Assembly: GCF_905115235.1 (NCBI RefSeq)
Contig: NC_051852.1
Coordinates: 160,722,164 to 160,786,163 of the forward strand
Direction: 5' to 3'
Length of the DNA: 64,000 nucleotides
Source of the DNA: Hermetia illucens
Lineage: Eukaryota; Arthropoda; Insecta; Diptera; Stratiomyidae
Below, piece after piece: positions 46,800 through 57,720 of this stretch. Numbering within the stretch: the first letter of the stretch is position 1; every line of letters starts with the position of its first letter. Position numbers and translations under genes: made by a program. The notes under the pieces are model-generated. The model was not told where the DNA came from, ran no database searches, and was given only the letters and a program-made list of their open reading frames with translations.

Positions 46800-47420
46800 C
46801 CTTACAGCCACGTCTGTACCTGTTTCGTGGACGTAACTTCATCGTCTTAATGCACAGATTCATTCTGTGACCATCGTCGGATGCTCGCTGAGACGAGCAT
46901 GGTACCCGGCTATACTGAGTGCATAACTTAGTTCATACTGGTGCGGGCGGGACCTACCTTAATCTATCGAACTATGGGGTACCTTACCCGCGTTGGAACG
47001 CAACCTCACATTTGAGGCCCGAAGGTCTCTGTTCGCTTGAACGTAATCACAACCCCCATGAAACTCGCCAACTAAGCTGAACGCATACGAAACAAATTCT
47101 CCTGAAGCATGTGAATTCAGGGGCTATCCCGTTTCTTATGGTACCTAGCATACTGGTGAGTTTGCGTGGCCAACTGCAACTTTAGATGGGCCCCTGTGCA
47201 GACTGGTCTGATCGCCCTGATAGGCCTTTGGAACAATCGCCTACTGCATTACAGCCAGCAAACCAAAGTCAATACACCGTTTGACGGTGCCGCCACTATG
47301 GCTCTCCGCGGCCATCTAGTCTTGATTTGGCTGTGGACTTCTTCTTGGATCTTTGCTCGCCGGTACGTTCCCACACCAAGATTCAAGGTTCGAATTTCTT
47401 CAGGTGTTCAGCTCTTTTGA
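46800..47420 (+). repeat. Dispersed repeat D, copy 1
   Basis: Shares ordered blocks with 62800-63390: ACTGAGTGCAT, TTGGAACGCAAC/TTGAAACGCAAC, GTTCGCTTGAACGTAA, ATGTGAATTCAGGGGCTAT and CGCCTACTGCAT. No coding potential recognised. Family unknown. Confidence 0.65.
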
Positions 47421-47799
47421 AAGTAATTATGAATTGATTGTATCTAAGCTGTCTCTGAAAAGTATAGATTTACGTTTTGATCTCATTGATCTTTACGCCT
47501 TACTGTGGTAGTATTTACCAACAACTATTAGGTATTTGTCCGATTGCTTTGACTACTTCACTGGGCAGAAGATCCTTAGAAAAAAAGTACCTCCGGCAAA
47601 TTGAATTAGATCTGCGTCGTTCTCAGGGGTCAAACGTCAGCCGTGGAAATATTGCAAAGGGTTAGTCCTGAAAGGGACCCCTGTAGTACTTCCAAAGTTA
47701 GCAGTTATTGACGTTAAGTGCACAACTCGGCGTCGTGAAGATAATGCTGTCTGTTCCGTGATTATGCTGGAACCCGAATTGGTGTTGAGGAATAATACT
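47421..47799. other. Spacer, nothing recognised
   Basis: No gene or known repeat could be recognised in this stretch. Confidence 0.4.
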
Positions 47800-48838
47800 T
47801 TCATCATCATCATCAACGGCGCAACAACCGGTATCCGGTCTAGGCCTGCCTTAATAAGGAACTCCAGACATCCCGGTTTTGCGCCGAGGTCCACCAATTC
47901 GATATCTCTAAAAGCTGTCTGCCGTTCTGGCCTATGCCATCGCTCCATCTTAGGCAGGGTCTGCCTCGTCTTCTTTTTCTACCATAGATATTGCCCTTAT
48001 AGACTTTTCGGGTGGATCATCCTCATCCATACGGATTAAGTGGTCCGCCCACCGTAACCTATTGAGCCGGATTTTATCCACAACCAGACGGTCATGGTAT
48101 CGCTCATAGATTTCGTTATTGTGTAGGCTACGGAATCGTCCATCCTCATATAGGGGGCTAAAAATTCTTCGGAGGATTCTTCTCTCGAACGCGGCCAAGA
48201 GTTCCCAATTTTTATTGCTAAGAACCCAAGCTTCAGAGGAATACATGAGGACTGGCAAGATCATTGTCTTGTACAGTAAGAGCTCAAGAGTCAACCCTAT
48301 GGTGAGACGTTTCGAGCGAAACAGTTTTTGTAAGCTGAAATAGGCTCTGTTGGCTGACAACCGTGAGCGGACTTCATCATCGTAGCTGTTATCGGTTGTG
48401 ATTTTCGACCCTAGATAGGAGAAATTGTCAACGATCCTTATTCTTCCTGTTTGACCAGTGCGGTTTGATGTTGTTGGTTGGTTCGTCTTCGGTGCTGACG
48501 TTGCCACCATATACTTTGTCTTGTCTTCATTGATTTGCAGCCCAAGATCTCGCTTCGATTGCCGCCTGCTCGATCTGGATGATCAGCAGCATAGGCCACT
48601 AATTGGGTGGACTTAAAGAGGATCGTACCTCTTGAATTTACCTCAGTATCACGGATCACTTTCTCGAGGGCCAGGTTAAAGAGGACGCATGATAGAGCAT
48701 CCCTTTGTCGTAGATCGTTGTTGATGTCGAATGGTCTTGAGAGTGATCCTGCTGCTTTTGTCTGGCCTGGCACATTGGTCAGGGTCAGCCTAGTCAGTCT
48801 TATAAGTTTCGTCGGGATACCGAATTCTCTCATGGTCG
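47800..48838 (-). mobile_element. RTE-A LINE, copy 3 (3' part of a chimeric LINE)
   Basis: Has the RTE-A 3' tail at its left end (ATCATCATCATCAACGGCGC on plus), the C-terminal RRIFSPLYEDGRFRSL region and the palm (LLAYADD decayed). The right boundary, near 48838, joins in frame to a Jockey-like LINE. Confidence 0.8.
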
Positions 48839-50700
48839 TCATGAGAGTCAGCTTGTATGCGAGTCTGTATTGCCATACGGAGTCGAAAGTTTTCTTTACG
48901 TCGAGGAGACAGGCTATGGTCGGTGCGTTTCGGTTGAGGCTGAGGAGGACGTCCGATTTGAGCACGAGGAGTGCATGCTCAACCGAGTCTTTGGGTCGGT
49001 TGGCAAATTGGAATTGTGGGAGTGAATGGTTGAAGTCTCAGTGCTCGTCGATGATGACTTTAATGATCCGCTCGAATATCTTGGCGGATGATGAGAGGAT
49101 GGAAATAGGCCTGCAGCTATCGGGATTTAGAGGATTTTGGTTCTTTTTTGGGATAGGAACAATTCGCATACTCTTCCAATCTGTTGGGAAGTTGGCATTG
49201 ATAAGGCAGTGGTTGATGATGGAGGACATAATGGAAGCAATGCTTGGGGCGCGTTTCTTGAGGATGATGGAGGGAATTTTGTCAAGTTCAATTGATTTTT
49301 TTTGGTTTCGGAGGCGGCGATGGCCGCCCTGACGTAATCTGGACTGAGAAAGTGAATGGGAAGGATATTTTCTCGCTGGCTTTTGTCGGTGAGGGCGTGG
49401 GTGAAGGGATTTTGTGTGGGTTGGGGAATGAGGTAGGAAAGGTGGGCTAGGAGTTGGGAGATCTTTCCGCTCACCTCGTTGTCGAAACTTGGTTCACGGA
49501 AGTGGAGGGTGCAGTGGTGGGCTTGGAGGAAATGGTGAGCGAGGACGTTCACTTTTTCTGTGGGTAGGATGTTTTGGGGTAGGATCGCGTTTTGTTGGAC
49601 TGATTTGCCTAAATGCGGGCAGGTTTTCCTGAGTTCCCTGTATGTACCAGGGTTCAGTTCGGTGTTGGAGAGGCGGTTGTGGAGACATTGGGTGTATAGC
49701 ATGAGGATTCTTTCGTGGATGGACTTGTCCAGTTCGCGGATTTCGGCGACGAGGTGACAGGATTGCGGAGAGTATCTATTCCTAAATAGTCTCCGCCTGA
49801 GGGTCTTTTTATAGTGGATATCGGTTAGGATGTCGTCGGGCAAAGTGATTAGGTTGCGGTAGTTTAAGGGACAGGATGGGATCAGTTCGTCACATACTTG
49901 CCGAATTACCTCGGTGTATTGACGAACTGTTAGGTCAATGAAGCCGTTGGGAACTGTACAGTTGGATGGGAGTAGGAGAGGTTGAATTTTGGTTTTGAGG
50001 GTCAGGTCGATGTGTTTCCAGTTTGCGCGCTGGAAGTCGGGAACTAAAGGTGGGGTGGATCGAACGACTCTGTTCGGGAGTTTGATACGCAGGATTATGG
50101 CATCATGATCGCTGATGCCGAGGACCGTTTCGAGGATGGGGAAGTTGTTTGGGTTGGGAATAACAGTTAGGTTACTGCTAATCAGGAAGTCGTCTAGGTA
50201 GTAATTGTAGTGCGATCTGTTGTTGGTTGGAAGGGCCGGGCTGAAATGGGCTAGATTGATGGTGGGATTTGAGGTTGTGAGGAAATGGTGGACCTGGTCC
50301 CCGTTCTGGTTCGACCGTGCATCGAATCAAGACGGATGTTTGGCATCGAGATCTCCACCGATAATCAGAGACCATTGTTTACCGGGAGAGCGGTGTTGGG
50401 ACTTGATACGGAGAAAGTCGTGGGTGTCGAAGGATTGGTTGGGACAGTAAACAGAGGCGACGAAGACCGAGGTTGATTGGGATTCGAAGGAGATTAGGGT
50501 GGTTTCGATAGATTTGATGGTGTTGGGAGGTGGCCGGATTTGCGTGACTTGGAATTTGTTAGAGATGAGGAATGTCGTTCCGCCACATGTGCTGCTGCCT
50601 TGAGGATTGGTCTGAGGTCGATCAGTCCGGAAGCGGTTGAAGTTGGGAAAGGAAGGATTGTATCTATAGTTCAACCTAGTTTCACATAGAAGAACTATAT
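48838..50700 (-). mobile_element. Jockey-like LINE, 5' part (fused to RTE-A)
   Basis: Minus strand from 50674 down: an endonuclease segment (SSTCGGTTFLISNKFQV-like, WSLIIGGDLDAKHPS), a linker of 238 codons (49843-49127; PTSQQIGRVCELFLSQKRTK in a shifted end), RT fingers (DSCRPISILSSSAKIFERII) and motif A (ACLLDVKKTFDSVW). Breaks occur near 50170, 49230 and 49030. Jockey clade by general motif style; moderately sure. Confidence 0.7.
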
Positions 50701-51219
50701 CGGGTTTGTGCTCGCCAAAAGAAGCTCGAAATCATGTCTGCGGGCTCGACCAATGATTGAGTTAATGTTCAACTCGATTATCTTAACGTCTATTAATGGA
50801 TGCCAAGATACCGACCATTGAATTGAACACTTCCTCTAAGTTTAGTTTCTGTCCGTACAAACTTATATAGACTAGACGCGCGCCTTCAAAGTATTCTTGG
50901 TTATTCGTAATTTCCATTGCAAAATGCAAGATTGCGATTTTCACAGAATGTGAACAATATCGCGATTAGGATCGCTGGCTGCGGGCGATTAAATTTCTAA
51001 AGCCAGACGATATTAGAGGCCGAGAATTCGTGCGATAGCATTTACTGCTTACGAATGGAATTTCGTCTCGGATGTTTCGTGTGTAACGAAAAAATATGAA
51101 TCGAATCTTTTACGTTTTTTAACATTCTCCCTGGCATTGAATGCGTGTTCAATAAAAATAATGCTTAATTTTTCCTTTGAAGGTGCGCGTAGTTTACAAA
51201 TAATAAATTTACTTAGCAA
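50701..51219. other. Spacer between LINE and env fossil
   Basis: No gene recognised. Part may be the distal portion of the LTR-type element whose env remnant follows, but no terminal repeat could be paired. Confidence 0.35.
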
Positions 51220-51790
51220 TTATTGAAAAATCCGGTGACCTTGGGTGCTGCTCTGTTCGCGGCTGGTGGACTGGTTTAGCAAGGAATGGCCCTGTACCAT
51301 ATACCATGCCCGCAAAAGAACTCCGAAAAGCCCCAAACCAAGATATCCGGTTACGTAGTGATGGATTTTATGGGCTCTAAAATTGCTGGTGAAAGGGTGC
51401 GTTCCGTACTGGAGCATGTCGCGTAGATGATCGACCATTTTTGGACTGAAGTCACAAGGTTCGGGATGATACAGTTGTATCGACGTGTTGTGTGGGATGA
51501 AATCCGTGATATTGCCGAAATGGATGTAAGGGTGCTCAGTTGATTGTGAAAACCCAAGATGACTTTGTATAGTCACCTGATCCTGTGTTATCGTGCATTC
51601 CTTGACGATTTCGATGATCCCGTGTCCCTTGATCGCCATTTGATTGCCGCAAATGATGTTGAGGAGAGTTTCGTCGTGGAACGCATATATCCAGCGGTTC
51701 CCATCATGGAGTTGGAAACAATTCGGACGATCTTGCCACTTTCTAAGTCTGTTTTACAGGCTGCGATGTTCGATTCTCGTCGATATAGCG
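51220..51790 (-). mobile_element. Fossil env fragment of an errantivirus-like (Gypsy-group) element
   Basis: The minus-strand translation resembles the C-terminal part of the envelope protein of insect errantivirus-type LTR elements. It is a broken fossil with at least a couple of breaks. No gag, pol or paired LTRs were recognised nearby. Age unknown, but the lack of partner genes suggests it is old. Confidence 0.5.
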
Positions 51791-51799
51791 AATGATGAC

Positions 51800-53160
51800 G
51801 CTCGCAGAGGTATATGTCTTCTTGGGATGGTGAGCATGCTGTGAGCTCCTCGGAAGAGATTTGGTAATACTCGCGTCCTTATTGATCGGTGGCCTAGAAT
51901 GGTGCTGAAGTCTCGATGGTAAATGCGGTGTCGCTGATGAAGAGAGATATTGTACTTGAGGAGTCTTTAAGGAGTCTGTATCCCTGCTATGTCTTCTGCG
52001 TTGGCGGGTAGTCGCAGTGAGATTGGAAGATGTCTCATTATTTACAGGAGTACATGAGAGAGTTGATCTGGAGCAAGCAGCTGGGGATTGATTCATTCGT
52101 GATGGCTGTCGGTCATCACTTTCATCAACGATGTCTGAATCCTTCGAATGTCAGCCGAGATTAGGATGGGCTGAGCGATTAACTATAAGGAGGTATGATT
52201 TAAACGATTTCTCTTATGATGTTAAGAGTGGAATCGATGATCATGGTCTGGTTTGTTAAGAGTCTACCCAAGAAAATTTCCATTTCGAGTGTTAATATTG
52301 ATGATTCCATTTCATCAGGATTGCTTTGGAATCAATTGAAATGTTCACTTTGGGAAACATTAAGAGTATCGAAATGTTTACCTTGGGAAGCATTAAGAGC
52401 TGACATAGTTCACGATATACTGTACTGTCCACAGTTAATTGTTTAGTTTGGCTAATTGAATTTCAAGATTACTCGTGTTGTGCATTGATGTGATAGTCGC
52501 AATGATGTAAATTGTATGAAGTGAAAGGGAATTGGTATGTGATGTTGCCACCTTATGTGATGTTGCCAGTCCACTTGATAGTTCCTCTTTACCTTACTTT
52601 TCTTTTAAATGCAATGAGTTTATGGATAGTCGGAGCAGCTAAATGCCAAACTCCAGACTAACCGGCTTTAGGAGCAGCAATTGCCTGAACTCCACAATAA
52701 TTTAACCACGTAGTGTGAATTTTGGGAGCAGCAATTGCTTGGACTCCACAGAATAAAACACGTTGTGATTATGTTTGATAGTTCTAACGAACTATATATT
52801 TTCAATTCATATTTCCTATTTTATACAATTTTTACCTATACTTAGTAGGCCTGTACATATGAATTTACAGTGTTTTAGAGAAAATATTACGTAGTAGGCA
52901 ATGATAATGTGGATAAGTTTACAGTATTTTACAGGTACTCGAAATGGTGTAAGACGCTATGGAACATAACATTAAGTTTATTGTTGGCTGCTAGCGAACG
53001 AACACATCTGGAAATTGAAAATTTCAACTGCCGCTAAATGAGCGACATCTGTGAGCGACCGTGTTGTGTATCTACTCCTGACTTTTATCTCCAGCTGATT
53101 GACAGTGGCAGCCTAACCTATGAAACTTCTAATGGGATGCCGATAGGATTTGGTCGAATA
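51800..53160. other. Intergenic spacer before the SMIM20-like gene
   Basis: AT-rich, with a few near-duplicate short phrases (GGAGCAGCAATTGC.TG occurs at about 52670 and 52730; TATGTGATGTTGCCA at about 52535 and 52555). No gene recognised. Confidence 0.4.
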
Positions 53161-53170
53161 TAGTTTCAGA

Positions 53171-53950
53171 ATGGTGCTGTTAAGGGGTTGGAAGTATGCT
53201 GCCTTTATTGGGGCGATTGTGGGAGGAATTGGTATTACTTTGTATCCAATAGTAGTTGAACCTATGATGAATACGGAACGATATAGTGAGTTAATGTATT
53301 TTGCAAGTTTATGAGTTCGCTAACACTTTGTCGTTACACAGAAAAAATCCAAGCGATTAATCGGGCAAATATAAAGCAGGAAGATATTCAACCGGGAAGT
53401 ACGTATAATCATATAACTGAGAAATTATTTTTTTCTTTTTAGCAGCAAATCAATGTGCGGATCGAAAGCTGCTTTGGTGTATCCCTGATCCACGCAAGAG
53501 TTTCTTTAGGGGATTTAGTTGAAGATAACTGCATTTCACTTGGATTCACATTGAATACCTATTTGCGTTTCCGTGGGTATCCACTTCCTTACCTTAGTAG
53601 ACACTGGACCTGAGATAGTGTGACAGGGTTGCGTACTTGCATAGACTTAATGGACCATTTCACATATCCAGCATTTTATTTTTTTTCTCTATTGCACGAC
53701 ACAATACTCCCTTGAATCATTATAAGGTCTAACTACATTTAATTGACCGTTCAGCGGCTTTTGCAGGGAAGGAATGAAACATTTTGTCTTGGTTAGGGCT
53801 AGGTCATCTTAGTTTTGAATTTAGCTAATTTCTTATCAGAATAGGTTTTATTCATTCGCACTCTTAATAAATTAGGAGGTGATTCACAAATGTGTTTCCT
53901 TTTTTTCAGATATGAAAGTTTGGACAGATCCTTTTGATAGAAAGAAGTAG
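53171..53950 (+). CDS. SMIM20/MITRAC7-like mitochondrial inner-membrane protein
   Basis: 70 residues in three exons: 53171-53285, 53342-53398, 53910-53950, both introns phase 1 and GT-AG. One membrane helix (YAAFIGAIVGGIGITLYPIV, residues 9-28), then EPMMNTERYKKIQAINRANI and the family signature KVWTDPFDRKK at the end. Human SMIM20 (MITRAC7, 67 residues) stabilises newly made COX1 during cytochrome c oxidase assembly; the alignment covers the full length, including YP at the helix end and KVW.DPF. Poly(A) signal AATAAA at 54006-54011. In vertebrates the C-terminus is also proposed to yield the peptide phoenixin; here the residue after DPF is Asp, not Gly. Confident on family. Confidence 0.9.
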
Positions 53951-54005
53951 TCAGTACTGCGGGTAGTCAAATCTAGGAATAACATGTATAAAATTATGCT
54001 AAGAA

Positions 54006-54011
54006 AATAAA
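54006..54011 (+). terminator. Candidate poly(A) signal of the SMIM20-like gene
   Basis: AATAAA 56 bases after the stop codon. Confidence 0.55.
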
Positions 54012-54139
54012 AAGCTTAAGAACGATGTAAGCATAATGCGGTTTCCATATTTTTGAATTTCGTGTAATCTATCCATCTCCTGACTTGGAAGCCGTTTCCT
54101 GATAGGATTCTGACTGACTAACGCAGATGCTTTTTATTA

Positions 54140-54640
54140 GCAATTACACACAATAGGAAGTTCGTGGATCTCTGCAGTTTCCACCGCCTCGCGATTGATG
54201 GCACATTGTTCGAGCTCAGGTCAGTTCTGATAAACTGACCAGTTCGCGGCCGGCAGTGGATTTAGGAGTTGTCTTCTGGATGTGTGTAACAAAAAAGGCA
54301 CTGACATCGGTCCTGAAATGGCTAGTTACCCGAAGTGCGGACATGAATTGCTTCTCCAAACGGAAGAGAAATCATATGTTTCTGCTCTGTATCCTTCTGA
54401 ATTGACCACATGAATATTCTGCGGAGTATTTTGGAACAATGGATGCAGTTTAGATAGTGTGAACAGGGAGTGTATTTGGCGGTCTCTACGCAAGGAGGAC
54501 ATTCCGAAGAAACTAATAGCTATTATCAGAGCGACATATCATAGTGTAAAGTGGCCAGAGCATCCAAGGCGTTGATCAATTTGCATACCTAGGAAGCGTA
54601 GTTTCTACCGACGGTATCATCACTGGATGTTCCCTTTCGA
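54140..54640 (+). mobile_element. LINE family E, internally deleted copy
   Basis: GTGGATCTCTGCAGTTTCCACCGCCTCGC-type DNA parallels 25970-26030, and the RT part (ATTCCGAAGAAACTAATAGC) parallels 27280-27300. The middle is missing. Confidence 0.65.
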
Positions 54641-54839
54641 TATTAATATAAGGCTAGAATAAAATGGTGATGCAAAAGGAAGCCCACTTTTCTGAATAAC
54701 CACCATGGGCAAATGTGTGCAAATTTTAATTTTTTATTTAGAACAAATTCATAGGATAGTCCTAAAAACCAAGTAAAGTAAGGAAGATTTTTCGAAAATA
54801 CTGATATTATTTGTATGAATAGTGTCAATAAGAAGGAAA

Positions 54840-54960
54840 AAATTTACGTATTTCGGCCACAAGTTTTGCTCTTCTTTAGTACCTGATCACCTGCAGGGCA
54901 CAACTTGTGTCCGAAATACGTATTTGCAAATAAATAACAAATCCCGTTTCAGCAAGAAAT
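54840..54960. repeat. Decayed Penelope-type end with hammerhead-like remnants
   Basis: Inverted phrases TACGTATTTCGGCCACAAGT (54846) and ACTTGTGTCCGAAATACGTA (about 54904). The right part keeps GAAATACGTATTTGCAA and a CTGAT with stem GGGCAC/GTGTCC, close in layout to the ribozymes at 43.2 and 44.65 kb, but the core is damaged. Confidence 0.5.
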
Positions 54961-55029
54961 CAACTGTTTTTTATTTAGATTTTGTTAGAAAGCGTGGATA
55001 AAAGCAACAAAATTGAAATTAATGTTATT

Positions 55030-57720
55030 TTTTACAAAATGGTGGCAATACTATTAGAAGATGGTGCCTCTCGCATTTACATTGACATCGCGAATCACTT
55101 TCTCCAGGGTCAGGTTAAAGAGGACGCATGATAGGCCATCCCCTTGTCGTAGACCATTGATAATGTCCAATGGTCTTGAGAGTGATCCTGCTGTTATTAT
55201 GTGGCCTCGCACTTTGGTCAGGGTCAGCCTAGTCAGTCTTATTAATTTCGTCGAGATACCGATTTCTTTTATGGCCGTGTACAGTGTTACCCTAACTAAG
55301 CTATCATAGGTGGCTTTAAAGTCGATGAAAAGATGGTGCAACTATTGTCCATATTCCAACAGTTTTTCCATCGCTTGGCGCAGAGAGAAAATCTGATCTG
55401 ATCTTGCTGATTTGCCTGGAGTGAAGCTTCTTTGGAATGAGTCAATGACGTTCTCAGCATATGGGGCTAATTGGCCTAGCAAGATAGCTGAGAATATCTT
55501 ATAGATGGTACTCAGCAACGTGATACCTCTATAATTGCTGCGCTGCGTGATATCTCTCTTTTTATGTATCGGACAGAGAATGTCCCGCTGCCAGTCGTCA
55601 GGCATTAGTTGATGAACCGCTTGGTGTAATTAGTCAGCTCCATATTTAACCAATTCGGCTGTAATTCCATCGGCTCCTGGCGACTTATAGTTTTTAAGGC
55701 GGTGAATTGCATGGACTGTTTCTTCCATACTTGGTGGTGGCAGTATTTGTCCGTCGTCTTCAGTTGGCGGGACTTCCAACTCGCCGATGTTCTGGCTGTT
55801 CAGTAGTTTATCAAAGTACTCAACCCATCGCTCCAATATTCCGTCGGAAATCAGATTTCCCTCTTTGTCTCGGCAGGATGAGCATCGAGGTTTATAAGGC
55901 TTCATCCTGCTGACTTGTTAGTAGTTCACAGACTTGTTGGTTCTCCCAGGGTTCATTTTTCCGTTTGTGAAGTCATTTCTCCGCTCGACAGAGCCCGTGA
56001 TAAGTCTCTGTGTGTGCCAGCGTCCTTTGAGAATGCCACATTACTCGGTATCCAGCATTCGTTCCGTTGTTAACTTACATTCATCGTCAAACCAGCCGTT
56101 CCGACTCCTTTTGCGGTTGGGGCCAAGTATCTCTGTGGCCGTATCAATGATAACGTTCTTTAGATGGTTGTGAAGATCATTTCTTGATGCTTTATCCCCA
56201 GGATCTCTGTTGATTACGTTAATTGCGGCATCCATTTCCCCTCCTCATAGGTGTTACGGAGGGCTGTGTTGTGGATGGCTTCAGTGTTAACTTTCACCTG
56301 ATTGTCAGAGGGGATTCTGGGTGGTGTTGTTACTCGAGCTCGGAGTACGATGCCAACCAGATAGTGATCCGAGTCTATATTGGTCTCTCTATATGTTCTG
56401 ACATTCATCAAGGCTGAGAGGTGGCGGCGTTCGATCAACACGTGGTTAATTTGGTTGAAAGTGGTCCTGTCTGAAGAGGCCACGTTTGTTTGCTTCGCGC
56501 TTTCCGCGCAAACCAGGTATGTCAAACAACCATTTCGTAAGACACTGCTAATTGAATCATCCGCAGTCCGTTATCATTTGTATTTTGGTGTAAGGTATGG
56601 GAGCCAACGCATCGCCTGAATATGGACTCCTTCCCTACTTGGCTGTTAAAATCGCCAAGTATGATTTTGATATCATATCTGGGACAGGCTTCGAGGTTTC
56701 GTTCTACTGCCTCGTAGAAGGTATCCTTCTCCGACTCTGCAGTCTCCTCTGTAAGGGGGTGAACGTTAATGAGGCTTATATTTCTAAACTTGCCTCGCAG
56801 GCGCAGAGTGCATAGTCGTTCGCTTATGTTTTTAAAGCCGATAACAACAGGTTTCATTTTTTGGCTGACTAAGAAACCTGTGTCCGGATAGCTGAGTGTT
56901 TGGAGCACTAGACTGTCGTACGGAAGGTCGCAGTTCAAATCTCACTGGTGACAGTGGAATTTGTATCGTGATCTCACGTCGGGTACCAGTCGACTCAGCT
57001 GTGAATGAGTACCTGAGTCAAATCAGGGTAATAATCTCGGCGAGCGCAATGCTGACCACATTGCCGCCTACAGTGTGCTACTGTAGTGTACCGTTACGGT
57101 ATTGAATGAAGTGCTCTAATACACTTCAAGGCCCTGATCCAATATGGATTGTTGCGCCAATGATTATTATTATTAAGAAACCTACTCCGGGCACATGGTT
57201 TGCTGGATGACCACTATAATATATGGTGTAGTGGCTCTTCTCCAGGAAACCGGTCCAAGGCATCTCTTGTAACGCTGTTACATTTACCTTATACTGGGAC
57301 AGGGTATCGGCTAGCTGCTTGGCAGCTCCATCTCTGTTTAGGGAGCGCACGTTCCATGAGAAAATGCGCAAATTGTTACTCCGTTGTCGTTTCCGGGTTC
57401 GTCGTTATGTTATCACCCCAGTCCGAGGCTCCTGTTGTGGCTTCGTAACAGGTTGTTTTCCGTGTAGGGTTGTTAACCCTACCTAACCCCCAACCTGGAG
57501 CACCAATTGGTACAATTTGTCCCGTTTTTAGGCGCGGGAGACTCGCCTTCATCCTTCTGTCTGCAGTTTTTCGTTAAGAAAGAGCTCCCAGCGGTGACCA
57601 TGTGGAGGTGGAGATAAGGTTTGGTAATAGAGCTGTTGGTGTTGGTTCAGCAGGCGTTTTCAAGGTTTTATGCTCCATCGTGGGTACCAATCCACGCTTC
57701 GCCCTGGAACCTATGCTTCC
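55030..57720 (-). mobile_element. RTE-A LINE, copy 4, with endonuclease, SINE inserted
   Basis: From 57371 down on minus: the endonuclease start (MRIFSWNVRSLNRDGAAKQL), after the SINE at 56880-57178 the rest of the endonuclease (IKIILGDFNSQVGKES), then a linker (VPPTEDDGQI), RT fingers (RSNYRGITLLSTIYKIF) and palm start near 55340. It is cut off at 55030-55060 before the YADD box. 57371-57720 matches the 5' leader. Multiple breaks. Confidence 0.8.
56880..57178 (+). mobile_element. tRNA-derived SINE, copy 4 (full length)
   Basis: The fullest copy, about 300 bp: head GATAGCTGAGTGTTTGGAGC, B-box region CAGTTCAAATCTC, body ACCAGTCGACTCAGCTGTGA, tail TTGTTGCGCCAATGATTATT. It is inserted into the RTE-A endonuclease region in the opposite orientation. 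Confidence 0.9.

Noticed and set aside
53430-53540. Stem-rich segment in SMIM20 intron 2 (AGCAGC...GCTGCT), considered as an H/ACA snoRNA
   Set aside because: No clear H box and ACA at the expected places.
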